In this document: piece by piece, positions 44,667 to 55,892 of the stretch | Layout of the letters: each line of letters begins with the position of its first letter | Position numbering within the stretch: the stretch's first letter is position 1 | DNA from: JBBATK01 sp046297095 | GTDB lineage: Bacteria; Bacteroidota; Ignavibacteria; Kapaibacteriales; NICIL-2 | DNA length: 64,000 nt | Direction: 5' to 3' | Assembly (NCBI GenBank): GCA_046297095.1 | Contig: JBKCNS010000022.1 | Coordinates: forward strand, 159,375-223,374 | The notes under the pieces: generated by a model | What the model was told of the DNA's origin: nothing | Databases searched by the model: none | The model's input: only the letters and a program-made list of their open reading frames with translations | Translations under genes and position numbers: made by a program

Positions 44667-47600
44667 ATGAAGCACTCAATCTCAGTGGGTTCTTTTATCC
44701 TGGCGATGTTTGTACTCGTCTCGATTGGCCAAGCACAGAGCTTGTCGAGTTATGTTTTCTCCTCCACGTCTTCCACGTATACGACTATTATAGGTCAAGG
44801 TGGAACCACATTGGTTTTCGACCCCGGAGTTAACTCCGACGATGATGACGGTTATTATACAGGCATACCCATCGGATTTAATTTCAGCTATTTGGGAAAT
44901 TCCTACTCTACCATGGCTTCGTGTGCCAACGGATTTGCCATGCTTGGCGGTACGAATGTGAGCGGCAGTTCTTGGGTGCCCGATCTTTCCGGTAGTTCCG
45001 GGTCGTCCGGACGTCCGGTGCTCGCGCCATTTTGGTCGGACATGCAATTGATTAGTGGAACAGGAGGATCGTCCCTAGGGTATCGTACCGATGGATCTGC
45101 CCCTAACCGTGTCTTTACGCTGGAGTGGAATAAACTTGAATGGACCTACACCTCAGCAGTATTGTCTGTATCGTTTCAGATAAAGCTGTACGAGGCATCG
45201 GGAGCAGTCGAGTACTTGTACAATCAGGAAGCCACACAAACATCTACTCAATCAGTTGGCATCGGTATAACATCCGCCGGTACCGGCGCAGGTTCATACT
45301 GGGCAATTCAGGACAACAACTTTAATACAGTAAGCGGAACGGCAACGGGAAGTGTTTCAGCTCGCCCCGCCTCCGGTACTCGTTTGTCGTGGGTGCCTAT
45401 TTCCACTGCACTTTCTACTCCTACAGCATTTAATGCAACAAACGTTACATCGAGCAGTATGACTGTTTCATGGACAAACAATGCTGCATCAGCATATGCA
45501 GCGGGAGTGTTTATCTCAACGGACAACAACACGTTTACCTACCGCGGATTTACTCCGATGAGCGGCACCGGTACCTACTCCATGAATATGTCGGGATTGA
45601 CCGGAAACACATTGTACTACTACAGAATTTATGCGCTATCCTCCGAGGGTACAAGCGCAGCACTCACCGGTTCGCAGTCCACTGCTTCAGGTACATTGTC
45701 CGGAGTGCGCCAGATCCCTTCCTCCTCGTATCCTACAATCAAGAGTGCTATCGACAGCTTGAACGCATACGGCTTGGCGGGTGCACTTACATTCGAGTTG
45801 CTCTCGAGTTACACAAGCACTGCCGAGACCTATCCGTTGGTTATTGGCTCTATAGCTGGATCGTCTGCAAACAATGTAGTGACCTTCCGTCCGGCATCCG
45901 ACGTTTCGTCGGTGTTGAATATTACCGGATCAAACTCGACGGCACTCATTCAGTTCAATGGTGCAAAGTATGTTCGTATTGATGGTCGTCCGGGTGGAAC
46001 GGGCACCACCAGCGTGTTGAATATTGAAAACACATTGGTGGGCACATCAGCAACCATTCGATTCACCAACGATGCTTCTTACGATACCGTGCGGTATTGT
46101 ACCATTAGAAGTGCGAACTCATCCACAACCACGTCGGGTACTATCTTTTTTGGTTCGCCAACAGTGAACGGAAACAGTTACAATTCCATTGCGAATTGTA
46201 CTATTCGTGAGCTCACAAGCGGTTCAACTCCTTCTTGTGCCGTATACATCTCGGGTAGTTCATCCGCTGTTTCAACAAACAACAGTTTGCTGAATAACAA
46301 CATTGCAAACTTCGCGGGTACATCCACCGTGTACGCTATATACAGCTCTAGCTCGTACACCAACAACTGGACGATTTCGGGCAACAGCTTTTACCAAACG
46401 GCTGCGCGTACATACTCGAGTACCTTCGCTTGTATTTATATGTCCGAAACCGGCGGCGTGTCGGGCCTTGGAAATGCCATCAACAACAACTTCATTGGTG
46501 GTACAGGCCCCGGTTGCAGCGGATCGGCATGGAGCTCCACTCATTCCAGCACATGGTATGCAATTTTTTCGCCAGGATCGTCCTCCAGTAATGGCAGTAG
46601 AACATTCAACGGAAATACGATCACGAATATGAACGTGACTACCAGTAGTACAACGTTCTATCCTATCTATGTATACAACACCAACCTCACGATAAATAAC
46701 AATACCATTGGCAGCTCAAGTGCCACCGGTGCGATAAATCTTACATACACAGGAACCGGTACGGTTACCGTGTATGCCATTTACGCGTATCCGGCGTCGA
46801 GCTTGAATCAGAATGTGAATGTAAACAACAATGTGATCGGTGGTATCAACTGTTCCAGCACCTCTACGGGAGGTTTTGGATTTAATGGGGTTTGGATTGG
46901 CTCTACCATTGGAGGATCTACGTCGACCGTCTCCAACAATCTTATTGGAAGTACATCCGTAGCAAACTCAATCACTCTTCCGAGCACTTCCGGTGCAGCA
47001 TCTCTTTTCCGGGGCATTTATGCAGCATCAAGCACCGGCGCGTTTGCGCTTACAGTGGACAACAACACAATTGCGAACGTAAGGAACAACAGTACCTTTA
47101 CCACTTCTGGTGGTGCGTTTATGTTCGGTTTTTTTGGCGCAAGTGGTATCCACTACGTGACAAACAACAATATTTACAACCTGACGAGCGCAAACAACAA
47201 CCCAAGTTCCACCAACACCTCGATGTGTATAGTGGGCGTAAACGAGGCATCGTCGACGTCTCCTTCCGGGTTGAACGGTCACATTATCAGTGGTAACAAA
47301 ATATACGGGCTCTTTAACGCTAACGCAGCAGCGTCCTCCAATTGGTTGGTTGGTATGAATGTGGCGGGTGCCAGTGCCAGCACGCGCGTGCTGATTGAGA
47401 ATAATTTCGTTCACAGCTTCGCATACCAGAGCACTAATTCAAACATCATGGTTGGTGTTCTTACGTACACAATACCTGCGTTTGTTGTCAACAACAATGT
47501 GCGTTTCGGAATTGATGCATCAGGATCCTCCGTCACGAATCCTGTCAGCATGTACGGTATCTACAAAAACGGAACATTGCCCACCACCATCGCCTATAAC

Positions 47601-50600
47601 AGTATTTACATTGGTGGCTCGAATGTTACTGGAACCGGCAGCACATTCTGCTTATGGCGTAATGGTTTACCGGCCTCAGGTTCGGATAATATTCGCAACA
47701 ACATCATGCACAATGCGCGCACAAATGGAAGCGGCACTGGTGGTCATGTGTGTGTTCTGATCGGCAATACATCAGCAACAACGAACGCAGTTGCAGCATC
47801 GAATCTGGTGTTGAACAATAATCTCTACTATCACTCCGGTGCAGGAGGTATTGTCGGAGCAATACAATTGAGTGCCGGAATTACAGGGTACACGAGCATG
47901 CAGGCGTGGAGCGGCGTTTCCTCTCACGATGGAGCATCCGGATACGCATCACCGAATTTCGTTTATCCTATAGGTACCAGCGCAAATGTGAATTTGCATA
48001 TCAACGGAACTACCGCCGCTCGTGGTGGTGGTGTGCCTATTTCGGGAGTGACTACAGATTACGACGGAGATTCACGTCCATCGGTGTTTACCGATATTGG
48101 TTCAGACCAATGTTCAAGCTGTAACGCCAACGACATTTTCCCGCCGACGATTGCATATACAGCGTTGCCCAATGGTATCACGGAAGCCACACGGTCCGTA
48201 TCGGGTATCAGCGTTGTGGACTATTCCGGCGTAAATGTCAACTCCGGCAGCCGCCCCCGTGTGTACTACAAGAAGTCCACCGATCAAAATCAGTTTGTAG
48301 GTAACACCAGCACCGATAATGGTTGGAAGTGGGTAGAGGCAACGAACACCGCTTCGCCATTCACGTTCACGGTAAACTATGGTCTGTTGCAGTCCGGAGT
48401 GAGCGTAGGCGATACCATACAGTACTTTGTCGTAGCGGAAGATGTTATTGCTACTCCCAATGTGGGTGTTAATGCATGTGCGTTCACCACATACCCATCT
48501 ACCGTGAACCTCACCAATGCTGCATTCCCGGCCGGAAACTTTAGATCGTATGTGATTAGCAGTACCATCAGCGGAACGGTGAACGTGGGCCCCGCAGAGA
48601 CAATTACGTCACTTACTAATGCAGGTGGTCTGTTTGATGTAATTAATCAGCGCGTGGTGACAGGAAATATCAACGTGGTCATTACAGGAAACCTTACAGC
48701 GGAAAGCGGTACGGTTGCCCTCAATCAAACCGCTGAGTACGGCAGTGGTAATTATTCAATTACTATTCGTCCTTCTGCCGGAGCTCCGGATACGGTTAGC
48801 GGTTCGTATGCCGGCGGATTGATTCGTTTGAATGGCGCCGATAGAGTTGTCATCGATGGTCGTCCGGACGCATCGAGCACCGCTCGCATGTTGACGTTTA
48901 TCAACACGGCAACGTCCGGTAGTGTTGCAACCATTCAGCTTATTAGTCAGGGAACCGGTTTCGGTTGCGTGAGTGATACAGTGCGCTATTGCAATATCAG
49001 AAGTGGTTCTCGTTCAAATTCTAGCTCATATCTGCTGGTATCAGGTGGAACCACCATTAATTCGGCGGGAGATGACAACGACAAGCTTGCCGTCATGAAT
49101 AACCATTTCGCCTCGGCGTATTATGGTGTGAGAATACTGGGAAGCGGTGCGGGAGCACACGATAGCATTAATGTATCCGGAAATCAGTTCAGTTGGCCCG
49201 GTTCGGCAACACCGGTTGCAGATACCCTGTCTCATTCATCGTTGTTTGTTTCTAACGCATATGTTGCTTCTGTTCGTAACAACACGTTCCGCGACATTTC
49301 CCATCTTGCCAGCACCGTGCCGGTTGTGAGTTTTGATAACAGCCAATTCGTGAATTTCGAAGCTAATGTATTGGATAACGTAGGGGGCTTTTCGTCTTCG
49401 GGTTACAATGTCATTGGAATTACCATTGGAAGCAATGTTCGCAACTCGATGTTCGTGCGAAATACAATTAATAACTTATGCTACAGGAGTACTGGCAACT
49501 GGTATGCCTATGCAATCAACGTAAACACCGGTGTTCAAACATCCAATGTGGTGATTGCGAACAATGTCATCTCGACCATAGCTCATGATTACGGAACATC
49601 CACGACGTTCGTCACGAACGGTTTGCGTATTACCTCTACGGGTGGTATAAAGATTTATAACAATTCGTTCCTGTTGCGCGGACCGTACTTCAACATGAGT
49701 TCTACTGCGCAAAGCTATTGTGTGATGATTCTCACGGGTTGCTCTAACCTGGAGCTCGTCAATAACATCTTTTCGAACAGAATGTACGGCTTCTCAGGCT
49801 CGAAGTCGTACGCATTGTATCTGGGAGCCACCGGTCAACTGGCGGCTAACGATTACAATATCTATGATGTAACTCTTGGTACAACCCAAGGAGTGATTGC
49901 AAGCCTTGCAGGTACCGATATAACATCGTTGGCAGCCTTGAGAACCTCAATTGGCGGTGAAGCCAACTCGATGGCAGTCCCCGTGATGTACAAGGACAGC
50001 TCTGCCACTGCGGATCTGCACTTAACAATGCAGGAGCCCACGCTTCGTGGTTCGTCCGCGGTCAGCTCCACCATCAACACCGATTTTGATGGTTATACGC
50101 GTACACGCTATCTAATAGGTGCCGACGAAGTAACGCCGGTTATGAACATTTCTCAACAACCCTCGTCAACATCGAAGTGCGAGGGCGAGTCCTTTACGCT
50201 TACCGCCGCGCTGACTACTCCGGTGGCCTTCGACGACGGCGTAGCGAGAAGTTCAACCATCAGTTACCAATGGTACAAGGGATCCAGTGCTATAGCAGGT
50301 GCTACGGATGCGTCTTATACGGTTTCGTCATCAACAACAGCTAATGCAGGTAGCTACACGGTACGCATATTCTCGTCGACAATAGACTCGGTGGTAAGTA
50401 ACGCCGCTGTTGTGACAATTAATACGCTGCCCAATATCACACAACAGCCGTCGGATGTGTCTCGCTGTCTTGGCACCTTGACCACCTTGTCCGGCGCGGC
50501 TACCGGTACAGGCATTACGTATCAATGGCAAAAGCAGAACGGTGCAAGTTGGTCCGATGTTTCCGGTGCTACCGGTTCAACGTTCACAATACCCTCGATG

Positions 50601-53600
50601 ACTGCCGGTGATTACGGCAGCTACAGATTTGTCGTGACCGGTACCTGTGCACCCGCTGCAACGTCGAACACCGCTACCATCACCCAATTGACCTCAACAT
50701 CGATTAGCGCTCAGCCTTCAGCCACTCCGTCAAGTGTGTGCTTGGGCGGAAGCTTTACGTTGTCCGTAACAGCGACTGCATCGAACATTGGCTATCAATG
50801 GAGAAGAAACGGTGTATCGATTTCCGGAGCAACGAACGCGACCTTTACCGTAACCAATGCACAACTCAGCGACTTCGCTACATATAGTGTGGCGGTATCG
50901 GGCGATTGCGGCGTGATAGTTTCGAGTAACGTTGCTGTAACTCAAGTGGCTGCCACCGCAATTACTTCGCAGCCGTCGAGCACCACGCCTCAAGTATGTC
51001 TGGGTGCTCCGTTTACAGTTACTGTCAGTGCTACCGGTGCATCGCTTGGCTATCAGTGGCAGCGTAACGGAACAGCTATCACCGGTGCCACAAACGCGTC
51101 GTTCACAGTTGCTGCGGCAACGTTGGCAGACTTCGCTTCCTATACGGTATCGGTAACGGGAACTTGCGGTACGGTGAATTCTCAAGCAGTAACCATCGTT
51201 CAGATTCCTTCCACCGTAATCACTGCTCAGCCTGCGTCAACAAACACATTGTGTTCCGGTTCTACACTCACTCTCAGTGTGGTAGCAACGGGTGCTAATC
51301 TTTCGTATCAATGGCAAAAACAATCGGGCGCCAGCTTTAACGCTATTTCCGGTGCCACCGGATCTTCCCTTACCATTGGATCGATCGTTCCGTCGGATGC
51401 CGGCACGTATCGTGTTGTAGTGACAGGAACTTGCGGCGCGGTGAATTCGTCGAATTCGGTGTTGGTTGTCACCACACCTGTTTCAATTACTTCGCAGCCG
51501 TCATGGTCGTTCCCGAATGCATGTACGGGTGAGTCGACAACAATTAGCATGTCTGCCTCGGGAACTATTACCTCATATCAATGGCAAAAGTTCGATGGTT
51601 CCTCGTGGCAGAATCTGAGCGGGGCTACCTCTAACTCCTATACCATAGCATCATTGACTATGGCTGATGCAGGCGGTTATCGCATTCAGATTGAAGGACC
51701 CTGCAGCCCTACCACGGTTTCCAATCAGGCAACGTTGACTGTTCAACAAAATGTTCAGATCAATGCTCAGCCCGGTCCTCAAACAGCATGTGTGGGCTCA
51801 TCGATCAGTTACTCGGTAACCACCATAGGTACGGTTGTAGGTTATCAGTGGGAGCAAGACAGACTGCGTAACGGATCATGGACTACCATTCCGGGAGCAA
51901 CAAGCGCTACGTACACCAAATCCGGTGTAACAGCCGCCGATTCAGGTTTGTACCGCGTGAAGGTTACCGGTAACTGTAGCGCCATTCCTGTGGTGTCGAG
52001 CAGCGCCTCTGCAACTATTCAGAGTATCTACAACATTACATCTCAGCCTTCGTGGCCTGCCACACCAACAAACGTAGGCACGGTGGTATCTATGTCCGTA
52101 GGGTTTACGGGTTCGGCAAACTTCCAGTGGCAGCGCGATCAACAACGCTCGGGTAACTGGGTGAATGTAGGTACCAACGCATCCGTGTACTCATTTACCA
52201 TTACATCAGTGGCAGACTCCGGTAACTATCGTTGTGTAGTATCCGGACCGTGCGGAGCGGTTACGCAAAACACAAACATTGTTGCTGTATATACTTGTCA
52301 ACCACCGGTCGTTACCAATCAACCGGCCACTCCTCAACCTGTTTGCGCAGGCGGTGCATTTTCATTGAGTGTTGCCGTGAACTCCAACGGTCAGGCCGTA
52401 ACATATCAGTGGCAGTTGGATGCCACACGTACCGGCAGCTACACCAATATCCCCGGTGCAACCAATGCATCGTATATCAAGACCAATGTTCAAACAAGCG
52501 ACGACGGTATGTATCGCGTACAGGTAACAAGCGCTTGTGCCGTTACACCCGTTTACAGCAATGCTGTATCATTTGTCGTTCTCTCGGCAAATCTTGTGCT
52601 TAGCCATCCTAGTTCTGCTACCGTGTGCGGTGGCTCGAATGTAACGATGAGTGTTTCTGCAGGTGGAGCCAGCCCGTCGTATCAGTGGTTCTACAACGGA
52701 GCTCCGATGAATGTGGGACAAAACCCCACGGCTCAAACGGCTAATCTCCAGTTGACCAACGTAACACCCGGCATGGCCGGTTCCTATCGTTGCTTTGTTA
52801 CCGGTCCTTGTTCACCGAACGGTGTGTTCTCCAACATTGCAACACTTACCGTTAATACACCGGTTATGCAGTTGCAGCCGCAATCACAAACCGGTTGCGT
52901 GGGTACTCCTGTTACTTTCAACGTTCAGGTGTTAGGATCGGGTCTTGCTTATCAGTGGCGCAAGAACAGCGTTGCAATTGCCGGAGCAACCGATGCTTCG
53001 TATACCATTGCAAGCCCGGTTGTAGCAGATGCCGGAACGTACAGCGTTGTTGCGTCGAATACATGCGGCACGGTGACCTCAGCTAATGCAGTGCTTACGA
53101 TGACAGTTCCTGCGGCCTTCACTTCGCAGCCTTCATCGCAGAGTATCTGCCGCGGATCTAATCTTACATTGTCGGTGGGTATTAATTCCGATGCAACCAC
53201 GCCTACCTATCAATGGAGGCTCAATGGCAGTAACCTGCCGTTGTCCGCATACCCCAGCGCCAATACTCCGGTGTTGACGATCAATAACATCCAAGCAACA
53301 GAGGCAGGAAGCTACACATGTAGCGTAGTTACACCTTGTCAGCCTTTAGGCACGGTGTCGGCCGCTGCGGTAGTGACGGTAAATCCGAACACATCCATTT
53401 CACAACAACCGAGCGGAACAACGGTCTGCGAAGGCAACCCGGTAACATTTGTTGTCGGAGCAGGCGGAGTTTCTTTGGGTTATCAGTGGCTCAAGGATGG
53501 CTCGCCTATAGCCGGAGCTACAAACAGCATCTATATTATCACGAACACAGTAGGCATTGATAACGGTAATTACTCGGCGGTTGTAAGCGGCACATGTGCT

Positions 53601-55823
53601 CCTACACCGATCACATCGAATGCTGCAACGCTGGTAGTGAACACCAATCCGCGTATCACCGCAGCTCCGGTTGCCGGTCGCGCGGCATGTCAGGGATCTA
53701 CCGTTACCTTTAGTACCGGTGCTTCCGGTACCGGTCTGGTGTATCGCTGGAGATTTAATGGCAGTACCATTACCGGCAATGCGTCGGCATCTACTCCCAC
53801 GCTTGTAGTGACGGGAATCACGGGTGCTAATGCAGGAGCGTACGATTGCGTAATCACGGGATCGTGTAGCACCACCGGCGTTACAACGAATGCAGGTATT
53901 CTGACTATCAATACACCGGTTTCTATTAGCTCACAACCTGCAAGCCAGGTAGTATGCTCACGTGCAGATGTAGTCTTCACAGTTGCGAATGTGGGAACAG
54001 GCGCAGTATATCAGTGGCGTTATAATGGTGTATCGATTAACGGTAATCCCTCTGCTGTAACCAACCGACTCACTCTAAGCGGAGTAACCACATCAAACGC
54101 AGGTTTGTATGACGTGGTGATTTCCGGTACGTGTAACACCGTTACAAGTTTGCCGGCAGCTTTGGGAGTTCAGAATGTGCTCAGTATCACATCGCAACCC
54201 GAGCCCAGCCGTATTTGTGCAGGTTCAACTCTGCAAGCAACGGTAGCGGCAACAGGAACGATCTTGGGATATCAATGGCAGAAAGACGGCGTAAATATTC
54301 CGGGTCAGAATTCGGCAACACTTACAATCTCGGGCGCCAGCGTGGCTCAATCAGGTGGATATCGTTGTGTGATTTCCGGTAGCGCTGCATGCGGTACCGC
54401 ACTTCAGGTTTCGAACACCGTTGAAATGATTGTAGGAACTGCAGCAACCATTACCAAGCAGCCTTCGAACGTAGCAGTATCGTTCGGCTCTACCGTAAGT
54501 GCGCAAGTTGATGCTTCGGGATTGGGCTATGGTGTTAACAACACGCTGCAGTACTCATGGTTCAAGGGTTCAACACGACTTGCCGATGGTTCGCGATTCA
54601 GCGGAACAGGTACAAGTGTACTAACCATCCGTGGTGTACAGCCTTCAGATATCGGTAATGATTACTACGTAGTGGTGAGCGGCGTTTGCGGCAACACAAC
54701 ATCAAATCAGTTCGCGTTGTTTGTACCGGCGGTGAATATCACCGGCCAACCGCAAGCAGCCGAGTTGTGTGCAGGTCAAAGCACGGTGTTCTCGGTAGTT
54801 GCAGTGCCTAATCCTTCCACTAGCCAACTCTCGTATCAATGGTTCCGCGGCACAACGCGTTTGAGTGACGGACCCAACGTAACGGGATCGGCAACATCGA
54901 GCATGACAGTAAGCAACGTTAGTGCAACCGATGCCGGCGATTATACCTGCGAGATCACCGTACAACCCGGCGGCTCGCGCGTTACAACATCCATCGCGAA
55001 ACTTACCGTGAATACTCAACCTTCCATTACTGCACAGCCTGCAGACCAGGCGGTGTGCGATGGTTCAGCATTGAACCTTAGCGTAACCGGTGCAGGTGGC
55101 AGCTTGCAGTATCAGTGGAAGAAGGGTGGTACGGATATCGGCGGCGCTACGGCTTCGTCCTATACCGTATCGGCCAGCAGTGCGGCTGATGCAGGCACCT
55201 ACACCGTAACCGTACGAAACGGCTGCGGCACGGTGACATCGCAATCGGTCACAGTGAGCATTTCAACGAAGCCCACAATTACCACGCAGCCTACTGCAAC
55301 ACAAACAGTGGTGGTAGGCGGTACCCTAACCCTGAGCACAACAGCAACGGGCAGTGGCACACTTAAATATCAATGGAAGCAGAACGGCAACGCAATTGCG
55401 GGAGCCACCAATGCTACGTATACGAAGTCGCCGGCATCGAAGAACGATGAAGGTACCTATGTGTGCGAGGTGACCAATGATTGCGGAGCCGTAAGCACAA
55501 GCAATGCAGCAGTAAGTGTCTCCACCACCAGCATCACCGACGCTGAAGTGTACGGCTATATGCTTGGCACTCCCGAACCGAACCCGATGGGCGAGGTAGC
55601 ATCCTTGAAGGTACGAGTACCGCTAAGCGGTGCCGTTCGACTGGATCTCAGTGATATGTCGGGTAGGGTGGTAGCAACCCTTATCGATGGCGTTCTTGAT
55701 GCAGGCGAGCACACAGAAGTGCTGAGCGCATCACGAAACAATCTTGGTTCGGGTGTGTATACACTGCGTCTTGTAACATCGGAAGGATACGTAACAACGA
55801 AGCGATTAGTTATTGTTCGCTAA
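44667..55823 (+). CDS. giant T9SS surface protein with beta-helix and Ig-like domains
   Basis: 3718 residues. Signal peptide MKHSISVGSFILAMFVLVSIGQAQ; an N-terminal beta domain of unknown type (~25-245); an FN3 domain (~247-341, TPTAFNATNVTSSSMTVSW). Beta-helix module 1 (~345-1150) opens with a TIKSAIDSLN block, carries many NNxI rungs, and ends DGDSRPSVFTDIGSD. A linker (~1152-1300, PPTIAYTALPNG) leads to beta-helix module 2 (~1300-1821), ending DGYTRTRYLIGADE. Twenty Ig-like domains of 80-95 residues follow (~1825-3625), each with an xQP start, YQW core and DAGxY end. The last ~80 residues are a T9SS sorting domain. Probably an outer-surface adhesin or filament. No catalytic site seen. The two helix modules resemble each other and that of the protein at 1-3012. 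Confidence 0.9.
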   Translation: MKHSISVGSFILAMFVLVSIGQAQSLSSYVFSSTSSTYTTIIGQGGTTLVFDPGVNSDDDDGYYTGIPIGFNFSYLGNSYSTMASCANGFAMLGGTNVSGSSWVPDLSGSSGSSGRPVLAPFWSDMQLISGTGGSSLGYRTDGSAPNRVFTLEWNKLEWTYTSAVLSVSFQIKLYEASGAVEYLYNQEATQTSTQSVGIGITSAGTGAGSYWAIQDNNFNTVSGTATGSVSARPASGTRLSWVPISTALSTPTAFNATNVTSSSMTVSWTNNAASAYAAGVFISTDNNTFTYRGFTPMSGTGTYSMNMSGLTGNTLYYYRIYALSSEGTSAALTGSQSTASGTLSGVRQIPSSSYPTIKSAIDSLNAYGLAGALTFELLSSYTSTAETYPLVIGSIAGSSANNVVTFRPASDVSSVLNITGSNSTALIQFNGAKYVRIDGRPGGTGTTSVLNIENTLVGTSATIRFTNDASYDTVRYCTIRSANSSTTTSGTIFFGSPTVNGNSYNSIANCTIRELTSGSTPSCAVYISGSSSAVSTNNSLLNNNIANFAGTSTVYAIYSSSSYTNNWTISGNSFYQTAARTYSSTFACIYMSETGGVSGLGNAINNNFIGGTGPGCSGSAWSSTHSSTWYAIFSPGSSSSNGSRTFNGNTITNMNVTTSSTTFYPIYVYNTNLTINNNTIGSSSATGAINLTYTGTGTVTVYAIYAYPASSLNQNVNVNNNVIGGINCSSTSTGGFGFNGVWIGSTIGGSTSTVSNNLIGSTSVANSITLPSTSGAASLFRGIYAASSTGAFALTVDNNTIANVRNNSTFTTSGGAFMFGFFGASGIHYVTNNNIYNLTSANNNPSSTNTSMCIVGVNEASSTSPSGLNGHIISGNKIYGLFNANAAASSNWLVGMNVAGASASTRVLIENNFVHSFAYQSTNSNIMVGVLTYTIPAFVVNNNVRFGIDASGSSVTNPVSMYGIYKNGTLPTTIAYNSIYIGGSNVTGTGSTFCLWRNGLPASGSDNIRNNIMHNARTNGSGTGGHVCVLIGNTSATTNAVAASNLVLNNNLYYHSGAGGIVGAIQLSAGITGYTSMQAWSGVSSHDGASGYASPNFVYPIGTSANVNLHINGTTAARGGGVPISGVTTDYDGDSRPSVFTDIGSDQCSSCNANDIFPPTIAYTALPNGITEATRSVSGISVVDYSGVNVNSGSRPRVYYKKSTDQNQFVGNTSTDNGWKWVEATNTASPFTFTVNYGLLQSGVSVGDTIQYFVVAEDVIATPNVGVNACAFTTYPSTVNLTNAAFPAGNFRSYVISSTISGTVNVGPAETITSLTNAGGLFDVINQRVVTGNINVVITGNLTAESGTVALNQTAEYGSGNYSITIRPSAGAPDTVSGSYAGGLIRLNGADRVVIDGRPDASSTARMLTFINTATSGSVATIQLISQGTGFGCVSDTVRYCNIRSGSRSNSSSYLLVSGGTTINSAGDDNDKLAVMNNHFASAYYGVRILGSGAGAHDSINVSGNQFSWPGSATPVADTLSHSSLFVSNAYVASVRNNTFRDISHLASTVPVVSFDNSQFVNFEANVLDNVGGFSSSGYNVIGITIGSNVRNSMFVRNTINNLCYRSTGNWYAYAINVNTGVQTSNVVIANNVISTIAHDYGTSTTFVTNGLRITSTGGIKIYNNSFLLRGPYFNMSSTAQSYCVMILTGCSNLELVNNIFSNRMYGFSGSKSYALYLGATGQLAANDYNIYDVTLGTTQGVIASLAGTDITSLAALRTSIGGEANSMAVPVMYKDSSATADLHLTMQEPTLRGSSAVSSTINTDFDGYTRTRYLIGADEVTPVMNISQQPSSTSKCEGESFTLTAALTTPVAFDDGVARSSTISYQWYKGSSAIAGATDASYTVSSSTTANAGSYTVRIFSSTIDSVVSNAAVVTINTLPNITQQPSDVSRCLGTLTTLSGAATGTGITYQWQKQNGASWSDVSGATGSTFTIPSMTAGDYGSYRFVVTGTCAPAATSNTATITQLTSTSISAQPSATPSSVCLGGSFTLSVTATASNIGYQWRRNGVSISGATNATFTVTNAQLSDFATYSVAVSGDCGVIVSSNVAVTQVAATAITSQPSSTTPQVCLGAPFTVTVSATGASLGYQWQRNGTAITGATNASFTVAAATLADFASYTVSVTGTCGTVNSQAVTIVQIPSTVITAQPASTNTLCSGSTLTLSVVATGANLSYQWQKQSGASFNAISGATGSSLTIGSIVPSDAGTYRVVVTGTCGAVNSSNSVLVVTTPVSITSQPSWSFPNACTGESTTISMSASGTITSYQWQKFDGSSWQNLSGATSNSYTIASLTMADAGGYRIQIEGPCSPTTVSNQATLTVQQNVQINAQPGPQTACVGSSISYSVTTIGTVVGYQWEQDRLRNGSWTTIPGATSATYTKSGVTAADSGLYRVKVTGNCSAIPVVSSSASATIQSIYNITSQPSWPATPTNVGTVVSMSVGFTGSANFQWQRDQQRSGNWVNVGTNASVYSFTITSVADSGNYRCVVSGPCGAVTQNTNIVAVYTCQPPVVTNQPATPQPVCAGGAFSLSVAVNSNGQAVTYQWQLDATRTGSYTNIPGATNASYIKTNVQTSDDGMYRVQVTSACAVTPVYSNAVSFVVLSANLVLSHPSSATVCGGSNVTMSVSAGGASPSYQWFYNGAPMNVGQNPTAQTANLQLTNVTPGMAGSYRCFVTGPCSPNGVFSNIATLTVNTPVMQLQPQSQTGCVGTPVTFNVQVLGSGLAYQWRKNSVAIAGATDASYTIASPVVADAGTYSVVASNTCGTVTSANAVLTMTVPAAFTSQPSSQSICRGSNLTLSVGINSDATTPTYQWRLNGSNLPLSAYPSANTPVLTINNIQATEAGSYTCSVVTPCQPLGTVSAAAVVTVNPNTSISQQPSGTTVCEGNPVTFVVGAGGVSLGYQWLKDGSPIAGATNSIYIITNTVGIDNGNYSAVVSGTCAPTPITSNAATLVVNTNPRITAAPVAGRAACQGSTVTFSTGASGTGLVYRWRFNGSTITGNASASTPTLVVTGITGANAGAYDCVITGSCSTTGVTTNAGILTINTPVSISSQPASQVVCSRADVVFTVANVGTGAVYQWRYNGVSINGNPSAVTNRLTLSGVTTSNAGLYDVVISGTCNTVTSLPAALGVQNVLSITSQPEPSRICAGSTLQATVAATGTILGYQWQKDGVNIPGQNSATLTISGASVAQSGGYRCVISGSAACGTALQVSNTVEMIVGTAATITKQPSNVAVSFGSTVSAQVDASGLGYGVNNTLQYSWFKGSTRLADGSRFSGTGTSVLTIRGVQPSDIGNDYYVVVSGVCGNTTSNQFALFVPAVNITGQPQAAELCAGQSTVFSVVAVPNPSTSQLSYQWFRGTTRLSDGPNVTGSATSSMTVSNVSATDAGDYTCEITVQPGGSRVTTSIAKLTVNTQPSITAQPADQAVCDGSALNLSVTGAGGSLQYQWKKGGTDIGGATASSYTVSASSAADAGTYTVTVRNGCGTVTSQSVTVSISTKPTITTQPTATQTVVVGGTLTLSTTATGSGTLKYQWKQNGNAIAGATNATYTKSPASKNDEGTYVCEVTNDCGAVSTSNAAVSVSTTSITDAEVYGYMLGTPEPNPMGEVASLKVRVPLSGAVRLDLSDMSGRVVATLIDGVLDAGEHTEVLSASRNNLGSGVYTLRLVTSEGYVTTKRLVIVR

Positions 55824-55857
55824 GAAGGGAACGGTATCCGTCAACATCGGTTTTTCC

Positions 55858-55892
55858 TCAACGGGATGTTCGCTGTGCGAGCATCCCGTTGA
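55858..55892 (+). terminator. long hairpin after the giant gene
   Basis: TCAACGGGATG pairs with CATCCCGTTGA, then after a T-G pair TCGC pairs with GCGA around loop TGT: 16 pairs in all. The tail TGTTTGTA is not a strong U-tract, so termination may be imperfect. It lies 35 bases after the stop of the giant gene. Confidence 0.65.
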
